A stretch of 43,650 bases of DNA from Alphaproteobacteria bacterium (GCA_019235415.1 JAFAKN010000129.1:1-43650), one strand, 5' to 3'; numbered from the stretch's first letter, positions 8,150 to 16,474 are shown. Numbers and translations: made by a program. Notes: generated by a model from the sequence alone, not told the origin.

Positions 8150-8163
8150 TAGCAAATTTGCTA
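8150..8163. promoter_or_regulatory. palindromic operator of the ArsR regulator
   Basis: TAGCAAATTTGCTA is a perfect 14-bp palindrome in the gap between the divergent ArsR gene and the dehydratase gene. Size, symmetry and position fit a site for a dimeric ArsR repressor. Binding is inferred. Confidence 0.75.
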
Positions 8164-8211
8164 ATTCCTGAAATCCCTGTCAATCTGGGCCGTACAGCCG
8201 CACGAGGGGAA

Positions 8212-9165
8212 ATGACCGTCTTGACCGCACCGGCGGTGGATGCCGCCGGCATCGCCGCCGCCTACAGCCGCATCGCGACCCATGTGCGGCGCACGCCCAT
8301 CGTACGCATCGCCGCAGGGGATGTCGGGCTCTCCGGCGCGGACCTGCTGCTGAAGCTCGAGCTGATGCAGCATTCCGGCTCGTTCAAGGTCCGCGGCGCA
8401 TTCGTCAACCTGCTGACCCGCAAGGTTCCGGCGGCGGGAGTCGTGGCCGCCTCGGGCGGCAATCACGGTGCCGCTGTGGCCTACGCGGCCATGCGGCTCG
8501 GCGTGCAGGCAAAGATCTTCGTGCCCGGCACCTCCTCGCCCGCCAAGATCCAGCGCATCCGCGACTATGGCGCCGACCTCGTGGTCGGCGGCGAACTCTA
8601 CGCCGATGCCCTTGCGGCGAGCCAGGAGTGGGCCGGCAAGAGCGGCGCTCTCGTGATCCACGCCTTCGACCAACCGGAAACGCTGCTCGGCCAAGGCACC
8701 GTCGGGTTGGAGCTCGACGAGCAGAAGGCCGAGATCGACACGCTGATGGTCGCGGTCGGCGGCGGCGGCCTGATCGGCGGCATCGCCGCGTGGTACGCCG
8801 GTCGGGTGAAAGTGGTCGGCGTCGAGCCGGAGCTTGCGCCGACCCTCACCAGGGCACTGGCGGCCGGCCGTCCGGTCGATGCCGAAGCGGGCGGCATCGC
8901 CGCCGATTCGCTCGCGCCGCGGCGTATCGGTGAGACCGGCTTTGCCATCGTCCAGCGCCACGTGCACAGCGTCCAGCTGGTGAGCGATGAGCAGATTCGG
9001 AATGCTCAGCAGATCCTGTGGGACGGCGTGCGGGTGGTTGCCGAACCGGGCGCCGCGGCGCCGTTTGCCGCGCTGCTGTCGCGCTGCTATCGCGCGGCCC
9101 CCGGCGAACGCGTGGGTGTCCTCGTGTGCGGGGGCAACACGACCGCGGTGGATTTCACGCGTTGA
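8212..9165 (+). CDS. threonine/serine dehydratase-like PLP enzyme
   Basis: This 317-residue fold-type II PLP enzyme has its PLP lysine at K59 in SGSFKVRGAF. SGGNHG, about residue 84, is the substrate/phosphate loop, and VGGGGLIGGIAAW is the glycine-rich PLP-phosphate loop. The family deaminates threonine or serine to 2-oxo acids. At this length it lacks the regulatory ACT domains of biosynthetic IlvA, so it looks like a catabolic or metabolite-clearing enzyme, or possibly a racemase. ATG 8212 with GAGGGG upstream is chosen over an in-frame upstream start that would lie inside the ArsR operator. It is divergent to that regulator. Confidence 0.85.
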   Translation: MTVLTAPAVDAAGIAAAYSRIATHVRRTPIVRIAAGDVGLSGADLLLKLELMQHSGSFKVRGAFVNLLTRKVPAAGVVAASGGNHGAAVAYAAMRLGVQAKIFVPGTSSPAKIQRIRDYGADLVVGGELYADALAASQEWAGKSGALVIHAFDQPETLLGQGTVGLELDEQKAEIDTLMVAVGGGGLIGGIAAWYAGRVKVVGVEPELAPTLTRALAAGRPVDAEAGGIAADSLAPRRIGETGFAIVQRHVHSVQLVSDEQIRNAQQILWDGVRVVAEPGAAAPFAALLSRCYRAAPGERVGVLVCGGNTTAVDFTR

Positions 9166-9170
9166 ACCGC

Positions 9171-9635
9171 TCACGGCGCGCGCGGTGGCGCCGGCCGCTC
9201 GTACTCGGCTTCGATGTCGTCCTCGCCGACCTTCACGAAGCCGTGCCGTTCGTAGAACCGCCCGGCGGGGCTGCCGTGCAGCACTTCCAACCGCACCGGC
9301 AGCCGGAGCGCGTCGGCTTCCGCCAGCAGCGCCTCGAGGATGCGCGAGCCGAGGCCGGCATTGTGCAGGCGTCGCTCGAGATAGAAGGAGTCGATCTTGA
9401 CCTCGCTCTTTGCCGAGCGGACGCCGACGCAGCCGCTGCGGGTTCCGTCGACCAGGATCAGTCGCATCCCCGGCTCGTCGAAGTGCGCCCTGAAGATGCG
9501 GCGGGCGCGGCTCGGCTCGTAGCGGAAGACGCGCTCCAGATGCTCGCGCATCACCTCGATGCGCAGCGCGAGCAATGGCTCGAAGTCGTCCTCGCTGATC
9601 GGCGCGAATGTCCAGCGTTCAGGCCGGGGAGGCAA
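9171..9635 (-). CDS. GNAT-family N-acetyltransferase
   Basis: This 154-residue acetyltransferase has the acetyl-CoA loop at HNAGLGSRILEALL and the typical end segment FYERHGFVKVGE. Substrate unknown. The only start that keeps the conserved N-terminus (WTFAPISEDDFEPLLALR) is TTG 9635, which lies inside the 3' end of the YbaK gene (17-base overlap), so translation is probably coupled to that gene. It converges on the dehydratase gene, with five bases between stops. Confidence 0.85.
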   Translation of the reverse strand: MPPRPERWTFAPISEDDFEPLLALRIEVMREHLERVFRYEPSRARRIFRAHFDEPGMRLILVDGTRSGCVGVRSAKSEVKIDSFYLERRLHNAGLGSRILEALLAEADALRLPVRLEVLHGSPAGRFYERHGFVKVGEDDIEAEYERPAPPRAP

Positions 9636-10107
9636 TGCGCGCCACTTTCGGCTTGGCGACCGCGAGCCAGTCCTTGGTGTCGAGCTCCATCGAGCGATCG
9701 AGCCGGCCGGCGTTGAAGAACAGCGTGTCGTTGCTCAGCAGATCCTGCTCGACGACCAGCGTGAGGGCGGGATTGAGCGAGAAGGGCGGCACCGAACCCA
9801 TCACGCAGCCGGTCAGCTCCTGTGCCGTCTGCGGCGAGGCGAAGCCGCACTTGCGCGCCTCGAACAGGCCGGCCACCGCGTTGAAGTCGAGCTTGCGGCT
9901 GCCCGGAAGCACGGCGAGCACGTGGCGCTTGCCGCCACCACCGCCGCGCAGATCGAGGACCATCGCCTTGGCCGCTTGCTCCGGCCGGTTGCCGCGAATG
10001 GCGCTGATCGCCTCCGAGCGGCCCTCCGCCGGATGCTCGATGACGCGGAAGCTTGCCTTGACCTCGTTCAAAAGCGCGACGAGGCGGTCGAACACGTCAG
10101 CTGCCAC
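9619..10107 (-). CDS. YbaK/ProX-type aminoacyl-tRNA deacylase
   Basis: This is a YbaK/prolyl-tRNA-synthetase-associated domain protein of about 162 residues. The fold begins at FDRLVALLNEVKASFRVIEH, and the conserved core is seen in AKAMVLDLRGG, KLDFNAVAGLF, TGCVMGSVPPF and DTLFFNAGRLDRSMEL. Such proteins hydrolyse mischarged tRNA (Cys-tRNA-Pro, Ala-tRNA-Pro). Specificity here is unknown. The start is taken as GTG 10107, which has AAGG six bases upstream and overlaps the 3' end of the DUF1932 gene by 11 bases. An upstream in-frame ATG at 10164 would add 19 Arg-rich residues from inside that gene. Confidence 0.85.
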   Translation of the reverse strand: MAADVFDRLVALLNEVKASFRVIEHPAEGRSEAISAIRGNRPEQAAKAMVLDLRGGGGGKRHVLAVLPGSRKLDFNAVAGLFEARKCGFASPQTAQELTGCVMGSVPPFSLNPALTLVVEQDLLSNDTLFFNAGRLDRSMELDTKDWLAVAKPKVARIASPA

Positions 10108-11026
10108 GAACCACCTTCTGCGAGAGGAGCGCCAGCGCGGCGGCAAGGTCCGGCACCTGACCATCGGCTGGCGCGACGGCGGCCTCGACAGTGCGGCGAT
10201 GGGCCTTCTCGATGGTCCGCGTCATCAGCGGCTCGACGCCGGTTTCCTCGAGCGTGCGCGCCACCAGGCCCATCTCTTCCCAGCGCCGGTGGGCGTGCAC
10301 GACGTGGGTGCGCACCAAGGTGCTGATGAAGTCGCGGAACGGCAGCTGGTCGGCATCGCCGAAGCAGCCCAGCACCTCTTCGAGGATGCCTTGGCGCTCC
10401 GCTGCAACCAGCGATTCGACGGCGAGGTCCTCGAGCCCCTTCATGATCACGCTGCGCAGCATCTTGACCGACGAGGCGCTGCCCGGCTTGGGACCGAGCA
10501 CCTTGGCGTCGAAGCCGTTCTGGTTCATCCAGGCCACGACCGCTTCGACGCCCTCGCCGGCCGCCAGCATCGGCGCCTTGATGCCCGACTTGAAGAAGCC
10601 GCCCATCACGGCGATGTCGATGTAGCGGCCGCCCGCTGTTTCGATGGCGTCGCGGTCCTCGTCGGCCATGCGGCCGGTCACGGTGCAGAGGTCGAGATAG
10701 CAGGCACCCTTCTTCAGCAAAGGAGCCGCCGATTGCGCCGCCTCCAGCGCGTGCTCGCCCGGCACGGCGCTCAGCACCAGATCGGCATCGCGCAGCGCCT
10801 CGGTGTAGGTGCCGTCGATCGCCACGTCGAGCGAGCGCGCGGCCTTGCCGAGTGCCGTGCCGCGGGCGTCCTTGTCGAGCGCGGTGTCGATCGCAATCAG
10901 TCGGCGCGGCGCGTTGTCTCCCGGCTTCGGGCTGCCGCGCCAGCCATTCTCGGCGCATAGGCCGCGGGCGATGGCCGAGCCGGCCTCGCCAAGGCCCAGC
11001 AACGCGATGACACGCGGAGGCTGCAT
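10097..11026 (-). CDS. NAD(P)-dependent oxidoreductase with DUF1932 domain
   Basis: This 309-residue protein has an N-terminal Rossmann fold (LLGLGEAGSAIARGL, residues 9-23) of the 6-phosphogluconate/3-hydroxyisobutyrate dehydrogenase type. VLSAVPGEHALEAA, DLCTVTGR and the catalytic-lysine helix SASSVKMLRSVIMKGLE follow. The C-terminal third is the DUF1932 helical domain. Substrate unknown. The beta-hydroxyacid dehydrogenase chemistry is inferred from the family. ATG 11026 begins the conserved sequence. The upstream in-frame extension is antisense to nothing conserved and is Arg-rich. It is followed by the overlapping YbaK and GNAT genes, making a three-gene transcription unit. Confidence 0.85.
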   Translation of the reverse strand: MQPPRVIALLGLGEAGSAIARGLCAENGWRGSPKPGDNAPRRLIAIDTALDKDARGTALGKAARSLDVAIDGTYTEALRDADLVLSAVPGEHALEAAQSAAPLLKKGACYLDLCTVTGRMADEDRDAIETAGGRYIDIAVMGGFFKSGIKAPMLAAGEGVEAVVAWMNQNGFDAKVLGPKPGSASSVKMLRSVIMKGLEDLAVESLVAAERQGILEEVLGCFGDADQLPFRDFISTLVRTHVVHAHRRWEEMGLVARTLEETGVEPLMTRTIEKAHRRTVEAAVAPADGQVPDLAAALALLSQKVVRGS

Positions 11027-11054
11027 TGGATGGTCCCGCTGTTGAAGAGAAAAT

Positions 11055-11831
11055 TCAGGAGGCCGGCGCCTCGCCGTCTTCGGCCTTGCGCGCAGCTTGC
11101 GTATCGCGCGAGCTGGCGATGCGCAGCTTGGGTCGAACGACGGCCAGCGCCGGCGCGTGGCTGCGCTCGGCGATGCCGGCATAGAGCTGCTTGCCCGACT
11201 CGATCACGCTCACGCCCGCAAAGCGGCCGAGCCAGCGATGGCCGAAGCGCTCGACGGCCGGCGCCATGCGCAGCGCCAGTCGCGAATGGGTGGGCGGCAT
11301 GAACAGCGCTCGCGTCTGGCGCAAGGGCGCGAACATGTTGGCGCGCAGCAGGGCGGCAAGCTGGCCCGAGGAATAGGGGTGGCCCTGATAGAACGGCGAG
11401 CGGTCGATCTGCGACCACAGGCCCGCACGCGACGGCGCCACTACAACCAGCCGCCCACCGTCGGCCATGACGCGCCAGATCTCGCGCAATAGGGGCCGCA
11501 CCTGCTCGGTACATTCAATGGCATGGATCAGGAGCACGCGGTCGACCGACCGGTCGGGCATCGGCAGGTCCATCTCGTCGACCAGCGCCGTCAGGTTGCC
11601 GCCTTCCCGCGGCCAGCGCGTCACGCCCTGTTGCGCCGGCATGAAGGCGAGCGTGCGCTGGGCTTCCTCGACGAACGGTCGCAGGAACGGCGTGGCGTAA
11701 CCCAGGCCCAGGACGGTCTCGCCGCGCACGTTGGGCCAGATCTCGCGCAGGCGCGCCCGCAACAGCCGCACCGTCATCTGCCCGAGCGTGCTGCGATAGA
11801 ATTCGTTGAGGTCGAGGACGTCCGTCCACAT
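11055..11831 (-). CDS. class I SAM-dependent methyltransferase
   Basis: This is a 258-residue methyltransferase. The SAM-binding strand reads VLGLGYATPFL (residues about 40-50), a shortened form of the usual GxGxG loop. The acidic post-motif and DRVLLIHAIECTEQVRPLL mark motif II. REIWRVMADGGRLVVVAPSR is the typical motif III. It resembles the alphaproteobacterial UbiE/COQ5-like methyltransferases of unknown substrate often found near glyoxalase genes. No glyoxalase gene is adjacent here. The C-terminal 40 residues are basic and low in complexity. It lies 28 bases upstream of the DUF1932 gene and may lead the same leftward unit. Confidence 0.82.
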   Translation of the reverse strand: MWTDVLDLNEFYRSTLGQMTVRLLRARLREIWPNVRGETVLGLGYATPFLRPFVEEAQRTLAFMPAQQGVTRWPREGGNLTALVDEMDLPMPDRSVDRVLLIHAIECTEQVRPLLREIWRVMADGGRLVVVAPSRAGLWSQIDRSPFYQGHPYSSGQLAALLRANMFAPLRQTRALFMPPTHSRLALRMAPAVERFGHRWLGRFAGVSVIESGKQLYAGIAERSHAPALAVVRPKLRIASSRDTQAARKAEDGEAPAS

Positions 11832-11941
11832 GCGGAAATACTAGCAGAAACCGCGCCTCGGTCGCCATGGCAGGTGCAAGGGAGCTTTGCTGGCGTTGCC
11901 TAGCATGAGCACCACCCTGGATATGGCGCTGCAGCTCATGT

Positions 11942-12892
11942 CTATGCCCGCTGCACCAGCGCCTCGTGCAAGGCTGCTGCGGCCAGCGAGGTGCCGCGGC
12001 GGGCACCGTGCAGCAGCATCGGCGAGCTGAGAAAGCCGTGCAGCATGCCGCCGAACTCGACGAGATCGGTGAGCGTGCCCTCTTGTTGCAGGCGGAAGGC
12101 GTAGGCGCGGCCCTCGTCGCGCAGCGGGTCGTAGCCTGCGGTGATGACCAGCGCCGGCGCCAGCCCGGCCAACGACGCGGCGCGCAGGGGCGAAACCCGC
12201 CAGTCGCCGCGCATCGCCTTGTCCGGCGTGTAATGGTCGAAGAACCATTCCATGGCGACGGCGTTCAACCCGTAGCCGTCTTCGTATCGACGATACGACT
12301 CGGCGCGGCCGATGGCGTCGGTCACCGGGTAGGCCAGCAGCTGCAGCCGTAACTTGGGGCCACCATGGTCGCGCGCCCAGAGCGCGACGGCTGCCGCCAG
12401 GTTGCCGCCGGCGCTGTCGCCGCCGATGGCGAGCTTGGCTGAATCCATGCCGACCGAGGCGCCGTTGGCGGCGACCCATTGCAGGCCTGCGACCACGTCG
12501 TCGAACGCGCCGGGAAACCGCGCCTCCGGGGCGAGGCGGTAGTCGATCGCGAACACCGCGATCCCGGCCTCGACCGCGAGCTGGGCACAGAGCACGTCAT
12601 GGCTGTCGAGATTGCCGAACACCCAGCCGCCGCCATGGGCATAGACCAGGCCGGGCAATACGCGATCAGGCGGCGCGTTGGCAGGCCGGTAGAGGCGCAC
12701 CGCCATGTCTCCCGCCGGACCCGGAATGAATCGGTCGGCGACCTTCACGTCTTTCGGCCTTGGCCCTTGCGCGGCCGGGCGCAGCGAGAGGTAGAGATCG
12801 CGCGCCTCCTTGGGGCTGAGCGTGTTCCAGGCCGGGCGATTGGCTGCGGCCATCAGGTCGATCAGCCGCTGCGATTCCGGATCGAGAGCCAT
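11942..12892 (-). CDS. alpha/beta-hydrolase of the hormone-sensitive lipase (HSL) family
   Basis: This 316-residue esterase has the HSL oxyanion motif HGGGW (in LVYAHGGGWVFG, about residue 92), the nucleophile elbow GDSAGGN near residue 158, the acid in GYDPLRDEG, and the catalytic His in GMLHGFLS. Such enzymes hydrolyse short-chain acyl esters. No signal peptide is seen, so it is probably cytosolic. The start ATG 12892 has GGAG eight bases upstream. An in-frame ATG 33 bases further up is possible. It is not tightly linked to its neighbours (110 bases to the methyltransferase). Confidence 0.9.
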   Translation of the reverse strand: MALDPESQRLIDLMAAANRPAWNTLSPKEARDLYLSLRPAAQGPRPKDVKVADRFIPGPAGDMAVRLYRPANAPPDRVLPGLVYAHGGGWVFGNLDSHDVLCAQLAVEAGIAVFAIDYRLAPEARFPGAFDDVVAGLQWVAANGASVGMDSAKLAIGGDSAGGNLAAAVALWARDHGGPKLRLQLLAYPVTDAIGRAESYRRYEDGYGLNAVAMEWFFDHYTPDKAMRGDWRVSPLRAASLAGLAPALVITAGYDPLRDEGRAYAFRLQQEGTLTDLVEFGGMLHGFLSSPMLLHGARRGTSLAAAALHEALVQRA

Positions 12893-12995
12893 TCCTAGAA
12901 CTCCATTGACCAACGTTGCACCCACTGTAGAGCACGTCCCGCTCGGCTGGAATCAGCCCAGCGGGAAGTCGTCCTCTGGAAACTATTGTTTTCTA

Positions 12996-13042
12996 GAGCG
13001 GCTTGCCCCGATCAGGTGGAACCACCTGATCGGACGCCGCTC
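12996..13042. repeat. intergenic palindromic repeat element
   Basis: A perfect 12-bp inverted repeat (CCGATCAGGTGG 13008-13019, CCACCTGATCGG 13022-13033) with a two-base centre is flanked by a second pair, GAGCGGC 12996-13002 and GCCGCTC 13036-13042. TCTAGAGC at the left edge resembles the edge of palindromic repeats known from other alphaproteobacterial intergenic regions. No T run follows, so it is not an obvious terminator. It sits between the esterase gene and the DUF2333 gene. Confidence 0.75.
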
Positions 13043-13091
13043 CAGCAGCCCGAAGCGCTGTTCCGTCACCGCACGAATGCTAAGGTGCATC

Positions 13092-14117
13092 ATGACCTTC
13101 GAGCCGGACACCGCGACGCCGCACGCCCCGACGCCGTCGAGATGGCGGCGGCTGTGGGCGTGGACGAAGGGATGGAGAGTAGGAGCGGCGGCACCGACAA
13201 GCACGCGCCGGCGGGTCTGGCGCTGGACGTGGCGCCTGCTTCTGGTGGCGGCGATTCTCTACTATCCGGTGGGCGCCCTGCTGGTCGAGGACATCGACGA
13301 CGACCCCCAGTTTGCAGCCGTCAACGTCGCGCCCGGCGAAAGCCGCGCCGTGGCGACGGCGGCGGCACTCGTGACCCGCGAGGTCGACGTCCACACCTGG
13401 ACGCCGATGATGCCGTTCTTCATGCCGGCGGCGATCCTCGACAACATGCCGAACTTCCAGCGCGGCATCATGTCGGCGCTCGGTCGCTTCAGCACCGAAT
13501 TGATGGATCAGGTCGGCCGCACCCGCGGCTCGAGCCAGACCGACCGCGATCTCGAGCAGGCCCGCGGATTCCTGAACGAGCAGCCCAACATCTGGCTGTG
13601 GCAGCCCAGCGTCTCGCTGATGCCGTCGGCCACCTCGGCGCAGAAATACCGCGCCGGCCGCGACCGGTTGATCGCCTACAACAAGCGCTTGGCGGCTGGC
13701 CAGGCGGTATTCGAGCGCCGTGCCGACAACCTGCAGAGCGTCCTCGATCGCATCGCCAACGATATCGGCTCCGATTCGGCGGTGATCGACCAGCACATCA
13801 TCGAGAAGGCGGGCGATCTGTTCGACACCCGCTGCGACGATATTTTCTATTTCAACAAGGGCCGCCTCTACGCGTACTACTTGCTCCTGCGGGAACTGGG
13901 GGCGGACTTCCAGAATGTGATCCGTGAACGAGAGCTCACCAATACGTGGAACGGGACCATCGAATCGTTCCGTGTCGCGGCCGAGCTCCATCCGTGGATT
14001 GTCTGGAACGGCTATCTCGACGGGCTGGTCGTACCCAACCACCTGGCAGCGCAGGGCTTCTACCTGTTGCGTGCGCGCACCCAGCTGCGCGAGATCAGCA
14101 ACATCCTGCAGAAGTAA
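13092..14117 (+). CDS. DUF2333 family membrane-anchored protein
   Basis: This 341-residue protein has a basic cytoplasmic N-terminus (about 45 residues, many Arg and Trp) and one membrane helix at about residues 45-65 (LLLVAAILYYPVGALLV). A large outer domain follows with the DUF2333 patterns TWTPMMPFFMPAAILDNMPNFQRG, split as TPMMPFFMPAAILDN and MPNFQRGI, and later DDIFYFNKGRLYAYYLLLRE. Function unknown. The topology suggests a periplasm-facing domain. ATG 13092 has AAGG six bases upstream, and the membrane helix lies at the expected distance. It is followed after eight bases by the TauE/SafE gene. Confidence 0.85.
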   Translation: MTFEPDTATPHAPTPSRWRRLWAWTKGWRVGAAAPTSTRRRVWRWTWRLLLVAAILYYPVGALLVEDIDDDPQFAAVNVAPGESRAVATAAALVTREVDVHTWTPMMPFFMPAAILDNMPNFQRGIMSALGRFSTELMDQVGRTRGSSQTDRDLEQARGFLNEQPNIWLWQPSVSLMPSATSAQKYRAGRDRLIAYNKRLAAGQAVFERRADNLQSVLDRIANDIGSDSAVIDQHIIEKAGDLFDTRCDDIFYFNKGRLYAYYLLLRELGADFQNVIRERELTNTWNGTIESFRVAAELHPWIVWNGYLDGLVVPNHLAAQGFYLLRARTQLREISNILQK

Positions 14118-14125
14118 GGGCGATC

Positions 14126-15052
14126 GTGGAAATCTATCTGCCCATCGCCGAACAGTCGATGAACGTGTTCGTGCTGCTGGGTCTGGGAGCTGCGGCCGGC
14201 CTGCTCGCCGGCATGTTCGGCGTGGGCGGCGGCTTTCTCGCGACGCCGCTCCTGATCTTCGTCGGCATTCCGCCGACTGTGGCGGTGGCGAGCCAGGCCA
14301 ACCAGGTGATCGCCAATTCCATCTCGTCCCTGCAGGTCCAGTGGCGGCGCGGCAACGTCGATCTGCGGATGGGCTTGATCCTGTTGCTGGGCGGCATGCT
14401 GGGCTCGACCGCCGGCGTATCGCTCTTCACCTACCTGAAACGCATCGGGCAGATCGATTTCGTGATCGCCGTGCTCTACGTCCTGATGCTCTCGACCATC
14501 GGCCTCTTGATGCTGTTCGAGAGTCTGCGGACCTATTTGCGTCGGCGGCGCAATCCGGAAGGGCCGCGCGGCAAGTTGCACACGCACTATCTCGTCCACC
14601 GCCTGCCGCTGAAGCTCAGGTTCTACAAGTCCAAGCTCTACATCAGCGCGCTGTTGCCGCTGGGCATCGGCTTCGGCATCGGCGTGTTGTCGGCGATCCT
14701 GGGCGTGGGCGGCGGCTTCGTGCTGGTGCCGGCGATGATCTACATCCTCGGCATGCCGACCAGCGTGGTGATCGGCACGTCGAACTTCCAGATCCTGTTC
14801 GTGGCGGCCAACGTCACCTTCCTGCAGGCCGCGACCAACGGCACCGTCGACGTGGTACTGGCGCTGCTCTTGATCTTGGGTGGCGTGGTTGGCGCTCCGG
14901 TTGGATCGCGGCTGGCGGCACGGTTGTCGGGCGTGGTGCTGCGCGGACTGATGGCGCTCCTGATCCTGGCGGTCGCGACGGAACTGTTGACCGACCTGCT
15001 GCGCACGCCGGGCTCGCTCTACTCCCTTGCCCCGCGGGACATGGCGCCGTGA
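14126..15052 (+). CDS. TauE/SafE-family membrane permease
   Basis: This 308-residue integral membrane protein has about eight hydrophobic segments and the twofold family repeat: GMFGVGGGFLATPLL near residue 28 and AILGVGGGFVLVPAM near residue 190. The family exports sulfite, sulfoacetate or related small organic anions. The real substrate is unknown. A hydrophilic loop (SLRTYLRRRRNPEGPRGK) separates the halves. The start is GTG 14126 with AAGGG six bases upstream. ATG 14159 is an alternative. Its last base is shared with the start of the next gene (TGATG). Pairing with TIGR02186 is a recurrent alphaproteobacterial arrangement. Confidence 0.9.
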   Translation: MEIYLPIAEQSMNVFVLLGLGAAAGLLAGMFGVGGGFLATPLLIFVGIPPTVAVASQANQVIANSISSLQVQWRRGNVDLRMGLILLLGGMLGSTAGVSLFTYLKRIGQIDFVIAVLYVLMLSTIGLLMLFESLRTYLRRRRNPEGPRGKLHTHYLVHRLPLKLRFYKSKLYISALLPLGIGFGIGVLSAILGVGGGFVLVPAMIYILGMPTSVVIGTSNFQILFVAANVTFLQAATNGTVDVVLALLLILGGVVGAPVGSRLAARLSGVVLRGLMALLILAVATELLTDLLRTPGSLYSLAPRDMAP

Positions 15053-15891
15053 TGTGGCTGGCCGCGATCGCGGGTCTCGCGGCGCTCCTATGGACGAGCG
15101 CCATGGCCCAGGGACCGCCGCGCATCGAGCCGCCCGCCGGCGCGCTGGTCGGGCCAACCCTGGGCGGCTCGATCGATCCGGTACCGCCCTCGGTGCCGTC
15201 CGAGGCGGTCGCGCCCGACTTGGTGGTCGACCTTTCCGTGCCGCGGGTTTCCATCACCTCGGCCTTCCAAGGCGAGAGCATCCTGCTGTTCGGCATGTTT
15301 GATCCGCCGGGCGAGATCGTGGTCGTCGTGGTCGGTCCGCCCTTCCGAGAGACGGTGCTGCGCAAGCAGCGCGTGCTCGGCCTATGGCTCAACATCGGCC
15401 GGCAATCGTTCGACGACGTGCCCGCTTACTACGCCATTGCGGCCAGTCAGCCTTTGCAGCGACTGCTGGCGCGCAGCGCCGGCGGCGAGATCCTGTCGCT
15501 CGAAGATCGGCTGTCGAGCGTCCGGGCGATCGGCGAGCGGCCGGCCGATGAGCTGGCCCAGTTCCGCAATGGCCTGGTCCAGGTCAAGCGTCAGGAAGGG
15601 CTCTATCCGGCGGCGATCGGCCAGGTGACCATCCAGGCCGGCCGGCTGTTCCGGGTCGAGCTCCCGTTCCCGTCCACGCTCCCGGAGGGCGTTTACGAGA
15701 TCCGGACCTACCTGCTGCGTGACGGCAAGATCGCCGCCGCGGTGTCGCGGCCCCTGCCGGTCGGCAAGGTGGGCTTCAGCGCCGAGCTGGCCGGCTGGGC
15801 GAGTCGCGAGGGCTCGCTCTATGGTTTGGGCGCCATCGCTATGGCGCTGGTCGTCGGCTGGATCGGCGGCGCGCTGGTTCGACGGCTCTAG
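15052..15891 (+). CDS. TIGR02186 family transmembrane protein
   Basis: This 279-residue protein has a signal peptide (MWLAAIAGLAALLWTSAMAQ, likely cut after AMA), a Pro-rich linker, a beta-rich exported domain (LVVDLSVPRVSITSAFQGES, VVVVVGPPFRETVLRK, LPEGVYEIRTYLLRDG) and one C-terminal membrane helix (GAIAMALVVGWIGGALV). This matches the alphaproteobacterial family TIGR02186, whose function is unknown. The start overlaps the stop of the TauE/SafE gene, so the two proteins are made together and may form one complex, with this protein as a periplasmic partner of the permease. That is inference. Confidence 0.87.
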   Translation: MWLAAIAGLAALLWTSAMAQGPPRIEPPAGALVGPTLGGSIDPVPPSVPSEAVAPDLVVDLSVPRVSITSAFQGESILLFGMFDPPGEIVVVVVGPPFRETVLRKQRVLGLWLNIGRQSFDDVPAYYAIAASQPLQRLLARSAGGEILSLEDRLSSVRAIGERPADELAQFRNGLVQVKRQEGLYPAAIGQVTIQAGRLFRVELPFPSTLPEGVYEIRTYLLRDGKIAAAVSRPLPVGKVGFSAELAGWASREGSLYGLGAIAMALVVGWIGGALVRRL

Positions 15892-15920
15892 GCACGAACG
15901 ATCGCAAGAAGGGGATGATC

Positions 15921-16406
15921 ATGAGCGTGCAGCCAAGGCGGGCCGAGGAGCGCGTCTTTCTTGTCGTGGTCGACGAGAGCCCGGAGATGCGCAACGCGCT
16001 GCGCTACGCCTGCCGGCGGGCCAAGCGCACCGGCGGGCGGGTCGCCATGCTCTACGTCATGGAGCCGCCCGAAGCGCAACAATGGGGCGCCGTGGTCGAC
16101 CTGATGCGCCAGGAGGCGCGGCAGGAAGCCGAAGCGATGATGGCCCGCCATTCTGACACCGTGGTGACGCTCACCGGCCAGCCGCCGGCGATCCATATCC
16201 GCGAGGGCAATAGCCGGGACGAGCTGATGAAAATGCTGACCGAAGACCGCTCGATCTCGGTTCTCGTCCTGGGGAGCGCGTCGGGCAGCGAGGGGCCAGG
16301 ACCGCTAGTCGCGGCTTTCGCCGGCAAGCTCTGCAGCCAGTTGCGGATCGCATTGACGATTGTCCCTGGTGCCCTGACCGACGCCGAGATCGACGCAATA
16401 TCTTGA
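15921..16406 (+). CDS. universal stress protein (UspA family)
   Basis: This 161-residue single-domain Usp protein begins the fold at RVFLVVVDESPEMRNALRYA, and the nucleotide-loop region reads VLVLGSASGSEGPGPL (a GxxGxxxx(S/T)-like stretch) near residue 117. The typical IREGNSRDEL helix precedes it. ATG 15921 is preferred to ATG 15915 because AAGGGG then has proper spacing. It lies 29 bases after the TIGR02186 gene and probably closes that operon. Its role is unknown. The link with envelope genes suggests a stress output. Confidence 0.87.
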   Translation: MSVQPRRAEERVFLVVVDESPEMRNALRYACRRAKRTGGRVAMLYVMEPPEAQQWGAVVDLMRQEARQEAEAMMARHSDTVVTLTGQPPAIHIREGNSRDELMKMLTEDRSISVLVLGSASGSEGPGPLVAAFAGKLCSQLRIALTIVPGALTDAEIDAIS

Positions 16407-16474
16407 GCCGTGCCTGTGGCAATTTTCCTGAAGAGGGGGCAATCAGCGGACTGGCTATTGTGGTCGCAACGGAT

